DNA of 64,000 nt from Fulvivirgaceae bacterium JP3-4 (lineage in GTDB: Bacteria > Bacteroidota > Bacteroidia > Cytophagales > Cyclobacteriaceae). Shown one piece after another: positions 9,547-17,415 of this stretch (the stretch's first letter is position 1; every line of letters begins with the position of its first letter). The notes beneath the pieces are model-generated. The model saw nothing but the letters and a program-made list of their open reading frames with translations. It made no database searches and was not told where the DNA came from. The stretch is taken from NCBI GenBank assembly GCA_029309925.1, contig JARKND010000004.1:744001-808000 (forward strand), in the 5' to 3' direction. The position numbers and the translations under genes were made by a program.

Positions 9547-10793
9547 CGCAGCTTAAGTGTTGCCAGGGTTAAAATTGCCAACAGTATACCGATGATCCAG
9601 AAACGCGTGACAATCTTCGCCTCCGGAATGTTCATTTTCTGGTAATGGTGATGCAGAGGCGACATCAGGAAAATTCGCCTGCCTTCACCATATTTCTTTT
9701 TCGTGTATTTGAAGTAAGACACCTGAATGACCACGGAAAGATTTTCAACGAGGAAAATTCCGCAGAGAACAGGGATCAGCAGTTCTTTTCTCACCGCGAG
9801 CGCGAGTACAGCGATTACACCACCGAGTGTTAAACTGCCGGTGTCGCCCATGAACACCTGTGCCGGATACGCATTGTACCACAGGAAGCCGAGACAAGCT
9901 CCGACAAAGGCTGTACAGAAAATCACAAGCTCTGCAAGGTTCGGGATGTAGAGGATATTCAGGTAGCTACTGAAGTCAACACGACCCGAGAGATACGCAA
10001 GAATACCAATCGTAATTCCAATAATGCCAGATGTTCCTGCTGCCAGTCCATCAATGCCGTCTGTGATATTTGCTCCGTTGGATACGGCCGTAATAATTAC
10101 GATTACAACGAGCGTGTAGATCATCCATGTGTAGTCATCGGGAACAAACGGAAGCAGATTGTTGTAATCGAGTTCGTTGTTTTTAAAGAATGGAACAGTA
10201 GTCTTGGTAGACTTGACATCCCGGAACGTCAGTGTGTCGCTGCGACTTCCCTGGATCGCGTCAGCCTCTGCGGTTGTAATTTCTTCCGGTGCCACAGCAA
10301 TGCTATCAGTCTGAACTTCACGGATCACAACATCATCGCTGAAATACAGTGTAAGTCCCACGATCAACCCCAGGCCTACCTGACCGATGATCTTGAATCT
10401 TCCGGCAAGGCCTTTTTTATCTTTCTTAAAAACTTTGATGTAGTCATCCAAAAAACCGATCAATCCAAGCCATACGGTTGTGACGATCAGCAGGATCACA
10501 TACACGTTATCGAGTTTTGCAAACAATAAAGTGGGAATCAGGATAGCAGCAATGATAATCAGGCCGCCCATTGTAGGCGTTCCTTTCTTTGACATTTGCC
10601 CTTCGAGACCGAGGTCGCGGATATCTTCACCAACCTGTTTCTTCCTTAAGTAATTGATTAAATTTTTTCCAAAGGTGATCGTAATGACTAAAGAAATCAA
10701 TGCAGCCATCCCTGCACGGAAAGAAATGTATTGAAACACTCCCGCGCCCGGTACGTCAAGTTTATCTAAATAATCAAACAGGTAGTAAAGCAT
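9543..10793 (-). CDS. mraY: Phospho-N-acetylmuramoyl-pentapeptide transferase MraY with extra loop
   Basis: MraY transfers phospho-MurNAc-pentapeptide to undecaprenyl phosphate, making lipid I in the cytoplasmic membrane. Conserved signatures are the KKGTPTMGG stretch near residue 69, the [12 protein letters not shown] aspartate pair near 116-117, [10 protein letters not shown] near 245, and the HHHYQ histidine cluster near the C-terminus. At 416 residues it is about 55 longer than enterobacterial MraY. The surplus lies at residues 152-213 as a hydrophilic, acidic and Thr-rich insertion between two membrane segments, probably a periplasmic loop. Such long MraY forms are, to my knowledge, common in Bacteroidota. 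It is followed by murD with a 4-bp overlap. Confidence 0.97.
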   Translation of the reverse strand: MLYYLFDYLDKLDVPGAGVFQYISFRAGMAALISLVITITFGKNLINYLRKKQVGEDIRDLGLEGQMSKKGTPTMGGLIIIAAILIPTLLFAKLDNVYVILLIVTTVWLGLIGFLDDYIKVFKKDKKGLAGRFKIIGQVGLGLIVGLTLYFSDDVVIREVQTDSIAVAPEEITTAEADAIQGSRSDTLTFRDVKSTKTTVPFFKNNELDYNNLLPFVPDDYTWMIYTLVVIVIITAVSNGANITDGIDGLAAGTSGIIGITIGILAYLSGRVDFSSYLNILYIPNLAELVIFCTAFVGACLGFLWYNAYPAQVFMGDTGSLTLGGVIAVLALAVRKELLIPVLCGIFLVENLSVVIQVSYFKYTKKKYGEGRRIFLMSPLHHHYQKMNIPEAKIVTRFWIIGILLAILTLATLKLR

Positions 10794-10832
10794 CTCTCAG
10801 TGTTTATTCATGTGCCCAAACAGGCAATCCGT

Positions 10833-10882
10833 CAATTCGATTTTAATGTGCCAATTAGTCAATATGCCAATGTGCCAATTAT
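10833..10882. repeat. Octamer array, left arm of the element around the first four-helix-bundle gene
   Basis: Units read AATGTGCC, AATTAGTC, AATATGCC, AATGTGCC, AATT with an exact 8-base period. The reverse complement of this arm matches the array at 11303-11348, including the flanking TCAATTCGA / TCGAATTAA block, so the two arms can pair over roughly 45 bases. Confidence 0.8.
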
Positions 10883-11235
10883 TTTTTTCCACCTTTAGAA
10901 GTTGTAAGGATACTGTTCAATATTTTTAGAATCTCTTCAATCTTACCAAGCAGTAACTCCGGTTTTGGATACGACCTGGCTGCGTTACACAATTCTAACC
11001 AGTACTCCGTCTCTTCGGCCTCCTTGTAGGCCACTTTCATTTTGTGAATAAAATCAGCCTTGCTCTCTGCTCCTTGTGCCTCCCTGACATTTGCTCCAAT
11101 TGAACATCCTGAGCGAAGTAGTTGATCTGCTATTGCAAATCGCTTTTTCTCAATCAGAATGTCTGAAAATTCGACAACTAATACAGCGAATCGGAACGTC
11201 TTGTCTACGATTGGGTTATTCTTGTAATTTCTCAT
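10879..11235 (-). CDS. Four-helix-bundle protein, 23S rRNA intervening-sequence (S23/bIVS) family
   Basis: The protein is 118 residues from the ATG at 11235. The open frame extends further upstream, but that extension is translated repeat sequence, so the internal ATG (MRNYKNNPIVDKTFRF) is preferred. The pattern of an aromatic/basic N-terminus, a QLLRSGCSIGANVREAQGAES helix boundary (near residues 53-73), and KMKVAYKEAEETEYWLELC is diagnostic of the small four-helix-bundle family first found in 23S rRNA intervening sequences and related to the Avd accessory protein of diversity-generating retroelements. It sits between murE and mraY on the same strand and is enclosed by inverted octamer arrays. 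A function in RNA or nucleic-acid binding is likely from the family but unproven. Confidence 0.88.
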   Translation of the reverse strand: MRNYKNNPIVDKTFRFAVLVVEFSDILIEKKRFAIADQLLRSGCSIGANVREAQGAESKADFIHKMKVAYKEAEETEYWLELCNAARSYPKPELLLGKIEEILKILNSILTTSKGGKK

Positions 11236-11302
11236 ATAATGTGTATTTAAGTGATTTGCACCTAACTCCACATCTTTGGTTTCCGCATCTATATTCGAAC
11301 AC

Positions 11303-11348
11303 TCAATCATTGGCACATTGGCTAATCGGCACATTGGCACATTAATTC
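11303..11348. repeat. Octamer array, right arm of the element around the first four-helix-bundle gene
   Basis: Units read GGCACATT, GGCTAATC, GGCACATT, GGCACATT, AATTCGA with an 8-base period. It is the inverted partner of 10833-10882. The last bases overlap the murE stop codon at 11342-11344, so insertion at or next to the end of murE is likely. Confidence 0.8.
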
Positions 11349-12805
11349 GAAAACATTTTCAACATTCTTCCTACAACCTCTCTGTCATCAAAAGGATATT
11401 TCACCCCTTTAATCTCCTGGTAGGTCTCGTGTCCTTTGCCTGCGATTAGCACAATATCTTTCTCTTTCGCCATCATGCAGGCAGTCTTGATTGCTTCTTC
11501 CCGATCTGCGATCACCAAGGTCTTGCGCGCCTCTGTCGGAAGAATTCCTGATTGCATTTCTTTGATAATCTCCATCGGATCTTCATCACGGGGATTGTCC
11601 GAAGTAAGAACTACTTTATCGCTAAGCTTGCAGGCTATCGAAGCCATCAATGGTCTTTTTGTTTTGTCGCGATTTCCGCCACATCCAACCACGGTTATAA
11701 CGTGTTCGGTCCCTGTTCTGAATTGCGCGATCGTTTCGAGCACGTTCTTCAAAGCATCGGGTGTGTGAGCATAGTCAACAATTGCAGTGAACTTAGATCC
11801 AGGCGAAACAAGTTCAAATCGCCCCGGTGCGCCATTCAATGACGACAGATGCGTGAGCACCTCGTCTTCATTTTCGCCAAGCAGCACTGCTGCGCCAAAA
11901 ACGCCAAGCAGGTTGTACGCATTGAAATCACCGATCATTTTGAACCATACGTTCTTGTTCGCGACCTCCAGTTCTAATCCTTCAATTGAATTCGTAATGA
12001 TCTTGCCTTTGAAGTCGACCATCTTCTTCAGGCCGAAGGTATATTTCTTTGCTTTCGTATTCTGAAGCATCACCATTCCACGCTTGTCATCCGCATTAAC
12101 CAAAGCAAAGGCGTCTGATGGCAACTCATCAAAGAATTTTTTCTTTGCTTTGATGTAGTTTTCAAATGTTTTGTGGTAGTCGAGGTGGTCATGCGTGATG
12201 TTTGTAAACAACGCGCCCGCGAACTTCACTCCAGCGATTCTCTCCTGATCAACAGCGTGAGAGCTCACTTCCATAAAGGCGTGCGTACACCCTTCGTCTA
12301 CCATTTTTTTCAGTAGCTCGTTCAGCTGAATCTGATCCGGTGTAGTATGCGTGGATGGAATTGCTTTATCGAATATTCTGTTTTCAACGGTTGAGATGAG
12401 TCCCGCTTTTTTTCTCATCCTTGAGAACAGCTGATAAAGAAGCGTGACAGTTGTTGTCTTTCCGTTCGTTCCGGTTACCCCTACCAGTTTCAACTTCTCC
12501 GATGGGTTGCCAAAATAATTGGATGCAATGATTCCGAGCGCTGCCGCGCTATCTTTTACGGTAGCATAGACGATGCCATCCTTCACCGTATCCGGAAGTT
12601 TTTCGCAGATGATCACGGAAGCGCCAAGATCTATCGCCTTCTGAATGAACTGGTGCCCGTCAGAAAGTGTTCCTTTAACCGCCACAAATAAAAATCCTGG
12701 CTGCACTTTCCGTGAGTCAAAACAAATTCCTTTCACATCAGTGTTCATATCACCGAACGATGATGTTAAAGAAACTTTGTACAATATATTTTTTAAATCT
12801 GCCAT
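11342..12805 (-). CDS. murE: UDP-MurNAc-L-Ala-D-Glu:meso-diaminopimelate ligase MurE
   Basis: MurE adds the third residue of the stem peptide. The 487-residue protein carries the ATP motif [17 protein letters not shown] near residue 110 and the NITHDHLDYH motif. Near residue 400 it has TSDNPRDEDP, whose DNPR is the signature of enzymes that use meso-diaminopimelate rather than lysine. The peptidoglycan is therefore inferred to be of the DAP type. The start overlaps the ftsI stop by one base (TAATG). Downstream, the cluster is interrupted by the four-helix-bundle element before mraY. Confidence 0.97.
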   Translation of the reverse strand: MADLKNILYKVSLTSSFGDMNTDVKGICFDSRKVQPGFLFVAVKGTLSDGHQFIQKAIDLGASVIICEKLPDTVKDGIVYATVKDSAAALGIIASNYFGNPSEKLKLVGVTGTNGKTTTVTLLYQLFSRMRKKAGLISTVENRIFDKAIPSTHTTPDQIQLNELLKKMVDEGCTHAFMEVSSHAVDQERIAGVKFAGALFTNITHDHLDYHKTFENYIKAKKKFFDELPSDAFALVNADDKRGMVMLQNTKAKKYTFGLKKMVDFKGKIITNSIEGLELEVANKNVWFKMIGDFNAYNLLGVFGAAVLLGENEDEVLTHLSSLNGAPGRFELVSPGSKFTAIVDYAHTPDALKNVLETIAQFRTGTEHVITVVGCGGNRDKTKRPLMASIACKLSDKVVLTSDNPRDEDPMEIIKEMQSGILPTEARKTLVIADREEAIKTACMMAKEKDIVLIAGKGHETYQEIKGVKYPFDDREVVGRMLKMFSN

Positions 12806-14898
12806 TAACCTAACCTGATAAAAATGCGATCGCCCTTTCCAACTCTCCTGCCGGGATCAAGCGATTGCTGAACAACTCTTCCTTTCCCTTCGTAAAAAAC
12901 TTTCAACCCTGATTTCTCAAGCAAATAGATCGCATCACGGAAGGTCATTCCCTTGACGTCTGGAACGATGTCCCTTCCTTCGATATTTTTCTTCCAGTCA
13001 ACACCGGTACCGCTCCGTGTTGCGCGGACCCATTCTTCTTCTGTTTGCGAATGAGTCGAAATTCCCAACTCGTTGCAAAGCATTGTCAACTCTTCCTGAT
13101 TTCCTGCCTTGATAACCGGCAGCGCGTCATTCGCATGAACGAATTTTTTCTGCTGCATCGGCTCGTGGAGATTGATGTCGCGTGCATAAATATTGTCCGC
13201 GATTTCCTTGAACACAGGTGCCGCAACACTGCTTCCGTACTGATACCATCCGCGTGGGTTTTTGATCAGCACGATCGCGCTGTAGCGCGGTGCATGCGCA
13301 GGAAAATATCCTGCAAAGGAAGTAATGTACTTCTTCGTGTATCGTCCGTTCTCCAGGATTTGCGCGGTTCCTGTTTTTCCCGCGATGCGATAATGCGTTC
13401 CTTTGATGTTTTTAGCAGTTCCCCGCTCCACCACGCCTTCCAGCAGGAGCTTCAGCTTTTCAAGTGTGCTGCCTGAACAAATTTTGCTGTTGATCACATC
13501 TGTCTCGTACGATTCCTCTTCGTCATCAGCCTTCATCACCGACTTCACAAAAACAGGTCGGATCATTTTGCCGTCATTAGCGACCGCGTTGTAAAGTGCA
13601 AGAGTATGAAGCGGTGTATATTCGAATCCATAGCCGTACGCCATCCATGGAAGACTGATTCCACTCCACCCTTTTTCGCCCGGGCGTTTCAGCTTCGGAT
13701 AAGGCTCTCCTACCAGCTGGATTCCAAGCGGTTTAGAAAGATTAAGTTTATCGATGTAGGCGATGAATTTGTCCGGCTTGACTCCAAAATGCTTATCGAC
13801 CAGTTTCGCCATCGCCACGTTCGAAGAATGTTCAAAAGCTTCCTGGACGGAAACTGTCCCCAGTCCGCCTTCTTCATGATCTCGCACTGTGCGATTGTAA
13901 AACATGATCTCACCGCTGCCTGTGTCAATGCTGTCTGTCAGCTCTACGTTTGTATCTTCGAGCAGCGCCATCATCGTGACCAGCTTGAATGTCGATCCGG
14001 GTTCAAAGTTCATCCCGGCAGCGAAGTTCAATTTCTCGTAAAAATTTCCTGCACCATCACGACTGAGATTTGAAATCGCTTTTACTTCGCCTGTCTTCAC
14101 TTCCATCACCACCACAAGTCCGTCATCTGCATCATGTTTCAACATCGCATTATGTAATGCTGTCTCTGAAACATCCTGCAAATTAATATCAAGAGTGGTC
14201 TGTAGATCCAGTCCGTTCACTGCTTTTACATTATTTGCATCGAAAATCGGTTTCCAGATCCCACCGGCAATTTTTTGATAATAGGCGTAACCGTCCTGGC
14301 CACCGAGGTGTTGATTGAAGCTATACTCAAGGCCCGCACCCTTATCATTCTCATTGATAAATCCAACCGTTCTGCGGCTGAGGTTCGAAAACGGATTATA
14401 GCGCACGTCCATCTTTTCGAAAATCGCGCCACCCCTCAACCGGCCTTCGCGAAAGACAGGCCATTTCATCATCATCTTTTTTTCCTGGTAGTCGATTTTC
14501 CGTCTGCTGATCACTATATATTGCTTGCCGCTTGCCCGCGCATCGATGAGCATGCGCTTGTAGTCTTTCTGCGACTTGTCCTTAAAAAATGTTGCCAGAT
14601 GCCATGCGAGCGAGTCCACGCCTTTTTGGAAAATTTCATCCTTCGGCAGCGTTGCATCGAATGCGATCTTGTAGAACGGCAGCGAAGTCGCCAGCAGACT
14701 TCCGTTATCAGAGTAGATGTTACCACGTGTAGCCTTCACACGCTTGTAGTCGAATGAAATGCGCTCACCCATCTCAGCCCACTTCTTCCCTTCCGCAAAC
14801 TGAATGTGGCCGATCTTGGCAACCACCGCAATGGCAAACAGCATCACTGCAATAAATGCAACGCGAACCCGTAATAATATGGACTTCTTAATATTCAC
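12805..14898 (-). CDS. ftsI: Division transpeptidase (class B PBP, FtsI) with PASTA domain
   Basis: FtsI cross-links septal peptidoglycan and partners FtsW. The 697-residue protein has one N-terminal membrane segment (residues 12-28), a PBP dimerisation domain beginning near RVKATRGNIYSDNG (residue 53), and a transpeptidase domain. The active-site motifs are SxxK at residues 302-305 (PGSTFKL), SxN at 358-360 (HSSNVAMAK) and KTG at 508-510 (AGKTGTAQI). A single PASTA domain (about 636-697, DIVPDVKGMTFRDAIYLLEK) closes the protein, as in SpoVD-type enzymes. It overlaps ftsL by 11 bp and murE by 1 bp. Confidence 0.96.
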   Translation of the reverse strand: MNIKKSILLRVRVAFIAVMLFAIAVVAKIGHIQFAEGKKWAEMGERISFDYKRVKATRGNIYSDNGSLLATSLPFYKIAFDATLPKDEIFQKGVDSLAWHLATFFKDKSQKDYKRMLIDARASGKQYIVISRRKIDYQEKKMMMKWPVFREGRLRGGAIFEKMDVRYNPFSNLSRRTVGFINENDKGAGLEYSFNQHLGGQDGYAYYQKIAGGIWKPIFDANNVKAVNGLDLQTTLDINLQDVSETALHNAMLKHDADDGLVVVMEVKTGEVKAISNLSRDGAGNFYEKLNFAAGMNFEPGSTFKLVTMMALLEDTNVELTDSIDTGSGEIMFYNRTVRDHEEGGLGTVSVQEAFEHSSNVAMAKLVDKHFGVKPDKFIAYIDKLNLSKPLGIQLVGEPYPKLKRPGEKGWSGISLPWMAYGYGFEYTPLHTLALYNAVANDGKMIRPVFVKSVMKADDEEESYETDVINSKICSGSTLEKLKLLLEGVVERGTAKNIKGTHYRIAGKTGTAQILENGRYTKKYITSFAGYFPAHAPRYSAIVLIKNPRGWYQYGSSVAAPVFKEIADNIYARDINLHEPMQQKKFVHANDALPVIKAGNQEELTMLCNELGISTHSQTEEEWVRATRSGTGVDWKKNIEGRDIVPDVKGMTFRDAIYLLEKSGLKVFYEGKGRVVQQSLDPGRRVGKGDRIFIRLG

Positions 14899-15310
14899 CT
14901 TTCTCTACGACAACTTTATAAGGAGGTGTTAAACTTTCTTTTAGACCGTATGCTTTGACTTTCTTGGCTACTTCAGACTGCTTGCTCGAAAACATGAGGT
15001 CAGACTTTAGTGTAGTGTAATCGGCACGCAGGTCTTCAACCTCTGCCTGAATGTTATTAATCTTCCGCACTGTCTTTTCTGCATGATGGGTGTTACCGAT
15101 GTAAAACAATCCAAGCACCATGACGAACAGGATCTTGGGAACGTATTGAACAGGAAACCCCTCTTCGAAATACGTTTCGAGCTTCAGCTTCTTTTCGATG
15201 CCTGAAAAGACGCTGGAGCCTGATCCTCCGCTCGCCTTCACTTCCTTCGCCTGAACCTTGAACTTGTTTTCGGTCATGGCCTGCTGTTCAGTTCGTTGAT
15301 TAACTTTCAT
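14888..15310 (-). CDS. FtsL-like cell division protein
   Basis: This 140-residue bitopic protein has a basic/Gly-Ser cytoplasmic tail, one membrane segment near residues 58-75 (VPKILFVMVLGLFYIGNTHH) and a short coiled-coil-like periplasmic part (NNIQAEVEDLRADYTTLKSDLM). The topology and the position between rsmH and ftsI match FtsL, which with FtsB/DivIC activates FtsWI. Sequence similarity to enterobacterial FtsL is not visible, so the assignment is from context and topology. It starts one base before the rsmH stop ends and overlaps ftsI by 11 bp. Confidence 0.85.
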   Translation of the reverse strand: MKVNQRTEQQAMTENKFKVQAKEVKASGGSGSSVFSGIEKKLKLETYFEEGFPVQYVPKILFVMVLGLFYIGNTHHAEKTVRKINNIQAEVEDLRADYTTLKSDLMFSSKQSEVAKKVKAYGLKESLTPPYKVVVEKGEY

Positions 15311-16213
15311 CTATAACTTCTCGCCAATTCTAAGTTTTGCACTTCTAGCTCTTGGATTTTTTTCGATCTCCTCTTCTCTAGCTTCAATCGGTTTCCGATT
15401 CACTGCTTCAAAAGGTTTGATCTCGTTCCCATAAAAATCCTTATCAACCTCACCAAACACTTTCCCTTTATTAATGTAATTCTTCACCATTCTGTCTTCG
15501 AGGGAGTGGTATGACATGATTACCAATCTCCCACCGCTTTTTACCACTTCGCCCGATTGGTGCAAAAAATCTTCAAGCGCTTTCATCTCGTTGTTAACAA
15601 CGATACGCAAGGCTTGAAACACCTGGGCGAAGTATTTATTTTCTTTCCCCCTTGGAGCTACGGCTCGTAGTGCGTCTTTGAGGTCTTCAGTGCGTTCAAA
15701 TTTTTTGTTCGCCCTGTAGTTGACAATCTCTTTGGCAACTGTCCTCGCATTTTTCAGCTCACCGTACATTCCGAACAACTTATGCAGTTCGGCTTCCGGT
15801 AAGCTGTTCAGCAATGACGCGGCAGTCTGTGCGATGTTCTGGTCCATCCTCATATCGAGCGGGCCATCGAAACGGGTTGAGAAACCACGCTCCGGTGAAT
15901 CGATCTGGTGTGAGGAGATTCCGAGGTCAGCAAGGATGCCGTCTACTTGTGTTACTCCGTTCAACTTCAGGTATTTTTTCAGATACATGAAGTTGGCCTG
16001 ACAAAATGTTAAAGAACTACTTTCTATTTTTTCAGCTTCTCTCCGGGCGTCTTCATCCTGATCGAAAACAATCAGCCTGCCCGTTGTGAGATGCTTCAAT
16101 ATCTCTTTGCTATGTCCTCCCCCTCCGAAGGTGACGTCAACGTACGTTCCTTTCGGGTTGATTTGGAGTGCTTCGACGCATTCCCGGAGCATTACTGGTT
16201 TGTGGTATTCCAT
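15311..16213 (-). CDS. rsmH: 16S rRNA (cytosine-1402 N4) methyltransferase RsmH
   Basis: RsmH (formerly MraW) methylates N4 of C1402 in 16S rRNA using S-adenosylmethionine. The 300-residue protein begins EYHKPVMLRECVEAL, has the SAM-binding loop VDVTFGGGGHSKEIL at residues 25-39, DGILADLGISSHQID near residue 92, and the late motif SYHSLEDRMVKNYI near residue 235. It is the usual second gene of dcw clusters. Here it is separated from mraZ by about 600 bp that contain a four-helix-bundle element. Confidence 0.97.
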   Translation of the reverse strand: MEYHKPVMLRECVEALQINPKGTYVDVTFGGGGHSKEILKHLTTGRLIVFDQDEDARREAEKIESSSLTFCQANFMYLKKYLKLNGVTQVDGILADLGISSHQIDSPERGFSTRFDGPLDMRMDQNIAQTAASLLNSLPEAELHKLFGMYGELKNARTVAKEIVNYRANKKFERTEDLKDALRAVAPRGKENKYFAQVFQALRIVVNNEMKALEDFLHQSGEVVKSGGRLVIMSYHSLEDRMVKNYINKGKVFGEVDKDFYGNEIKPFEAVNRKPIEAREEEIEKNPRARSAKLRIGEKL

Positions 16214-16215
16214 CA

Positions 16216-16260
16216 GGGACCAATCTTAGCTTCAAGCTGCAAGCTGCAAGCTGCAAGCGG
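16216..16260. repeat. Heptamer array, left arm of the element around the second four-helix-bundle gene
   Basis: Units read AGCTTCA, AGCTGCA, AGCTGCA, AGCTGCA, AGCGGTG with an exact 7-base period, directly upstream of the rsmH start. The reverse complement matches 16628-16682, including a GGACCA block on the outer edge of both arms. Confidence 0.8.
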
Positions 16261-16268
16261 TGACACTC

Positions 16269-16616
16269 TCATAGCTTATCAATAAATTTTGAAATCATCC
16301 GTTGCTCCTGCTCTACTTTATTAAGCAGATCCTCTATCAATTCGGCTGGTGCCCAACCTTGTGATTCAACTACCAGGCTTTGAGTCTCCAACTCGTAGGC
16401 AGAACCCAATGAGATTTCAACATATCTGAGATAGTCCTTCTGACTTCTCTTTGCGCTGCCTTCAGCGATGTTTGACGGAATTGAGACTGCGCTTTTCGTC
16501 ATCTGAAGTTGTAAACCAAACCTTTCTTCTTTCGGTAGGTATTTCACAACGTTATACACCAACTTCACAATCTCCATCCCTCTTTGCCAAATCAAGAGCT
16601 GCTTAAAGTTTCGCAT
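16269..16616 (-). CDS. Four-helix-bundle protein, 23S rRNA intervening-sequence (S23/bIVS) family
   Basis: The protein is 115 residues from the ATG at 16616. The longer open frame upstream translates repeat DNA and is rejected. The sequence reads MRNFKQLLIWQRGMEIVKLV, then KEERFGLQLQMTKSAVSIPS, NIAEGSAKRSQKDYLRYVEI and SLGSAYELETQ, which is the classical consensus of this family. It is only distantly similar to the copy at 10879-11235, so the two are not a recent duplication. It lies between mraZ and rsmH on the cluster strand, within inverted heptamer arrays. A nucleic-acid-binding role is inferred from the family. Confidence 0.92.
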   Translation of the reverse strand: MRNFKQLLIWQRGMEIVKLVYNVVKYLPKEERFGLQLQMTKSAVSIPSNIAEGSAKRSQKDYLRYVEISLGSAYELETQSLVVESQGWAPAELIEDLLNKVEQEQRMISKFIDKL

Positions 16617-16627
16617 ATACTGAAAAA

Positions 16628-16682
16628 GTTTGCAGGCTTCGACTTGCAGCTTGTAGCTTGCAGCTTGCAGCCATGGTCCAAC
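16628..16682. repeat. Heptamer array, right arm of the element around the second four-helix-bundle gene
   Basis: Units read GCTTCGA, CTTGCAG, CTTGTAG, CTTGCAG, CTTGCAG followed by CCATGGTCCA, with a 7-base period. It is the inverted partner of 16216-16260. The unit is shared with the arrays at 34641-34680, 34750-34790 and 45927-45957. Confidence 0.8.
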
Positions 16683-16814
16683 ATTTATCAGCATCTTTTG
16701 GAACAATTATAATATCATCCGAAAGCAACGAACCACCAGCTCGCAGCTTCACTCAGAGACTCGTTACCTTTCAGCTTCACGCCAGATGTTGACTGTAGCC
16801 GATGGCAACTCCTC

Positions 16815-17264
16815 TCATTCATTCAAATATTTCTCAGCAAGTTTTGACAATTCACCCGGATCCTGAATGAGGTGCTTCTCGTAGATGGCTGGATTCCAAA
16901 CCTCAACTTTGTTTCCCATACCCACCAGGATCGCATCTTTGTCGATCGCGGCATACGTCAGCATGTTCTTCGGAATCAGAAATCGCCCGTTGTTATCCAA
17001 CTCGACTGTGACGACTCCCGAAAGAAAATTGCGCTGAAGCTTTCGGTACTCTTCGTTAAACTCATTAAGACCAGAAATTTTTGAGAAGACCTTTTTGAAC
17101 TCCACCATTGGGTAAACAATCAAGCATTGCTCGAACCCTCTGCGAATCACAAGCTCCTGACCGTCCCCGTCTGCAACGGGTAGCTGAGCCTTGATTCGCG
17201 CAGGAAGCACCAGCCTCCCTTTGGAATCGAGTTTACTTTCATATTCACTGGTGAAGAAAGTCAT
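16815..17264 (-). CDS. mraZ: Transcriptional regulator MraZ
   Basis: MraZ is a DNA-binding repressor of the dcw operon that acts on its own promoter. The 149-residue protein has two SpoVT/AbrB-like halves: FTSEYESKLDSKGRLVLPAR at residues 4-23 and FLSGVVTVELDNNGRFLIPKN near 75-95. Both contain the conserved D.(K/N)GR(L/F).(L/I)P pattern. As the first gene of the cluster it lies just behind a promoter overlapped by three decameric MraZ boxes. AGGAGG lies about 20 bases before the start, further than usual. Confidence 0.97.
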   Translation of the reverse strand: MTFFTSEYESKLDSKGRLVLPARIKAQLPVADGDGQELVIRRGFEQCLIVYPMVEFKKVFSKISGLNEFNEEYRKLQRNFLSGVVTVELDNNGRFLIPKNMLTYAAIDKDAILVGMGNKVEVWNPAIYEKHLIQDPGELSKLAEKYLNE

Positions 17265-17269
17265 AGACG

Positions 17270-17279
17270 TAGTGGTTGT
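17270..17279 (-). promoter_or_regulatory. Shared leader motif before mraZ
   Basis: This is the third minus-strand copy of ACAACCACTA, 5 bases before the mraZ start codon. The others precede ftsA and ftsZ. Confidence 0.4.
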
Positions 17280-17293
17280 CTTTTCCTCCTAAG

Positions 17294-17323
17294 CAAACAT
17301 AAGTATTTTCATGCCACTTTCAA
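17294..17323 (-). promoter_or_regulatory. dcw cluster promoter
   Basis: On the minus strand, TATGTTTG matches the Bacteroidota -7 consensus TAnnTTTG exactly. A TTG element lies 19 bases upstream. The predicted start would be about 20-25 bases before the mraZ ATG. The -33 part lies inside the MraZ boxes. Confidence 0.75.
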
Positions 17324-17340
17324 CCACTTTATGCCACTTT
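17311..17340 (-). promoter_or_regulatory. MraZ operator: three direct decamers
   Basis: Three consecutive 10-base units on the minus strand read AAAGTGGCAT, AAAGTGGTTG, AAAGTGGCAT. MraZ is known to bind direct repeats of a G-rich box with 10-base spacing near its own promoter (TGGGN in Escherichia coli, AAAGTG-type boxes in mollicutes). Overlap with the -33 region predicts autorepression. Confidence 0.85.
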
Positions 17341-17364
17341 TTTGCATTTTTTCGCATAAAACAC

Positions 17365-17392
17365 AAAAAAAGCCGCTAAAAACGGCCTTTTC
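17365..17392 (-). terminator. Terminator of the CoA-transferase gene, insulating the dcw promoter
   Basis: A GCCG/CGGC stem with flanking A/T pairs (one bulged C) is followed on the minus strand by seven T. It lies between the upstream CoA-transferase gene and the mraZ promoter. Confidence 0.65.
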
Positions 17393-17415
17393 CGAACAAA
17401 AATATTTCTCTTCGC

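Noticed and set aside
10833-11348. Longer start for the first four-helix-bundle protein (frame open to 11340)
   Set aside because: The extra 35 residues are translated octamer-array DNA; family proteins begin at the internal ATG at 11235. The same reasoning applies to the second copy (start 16616 rather than 16706) and to the head-GIN gene (34553 rather than 34682).
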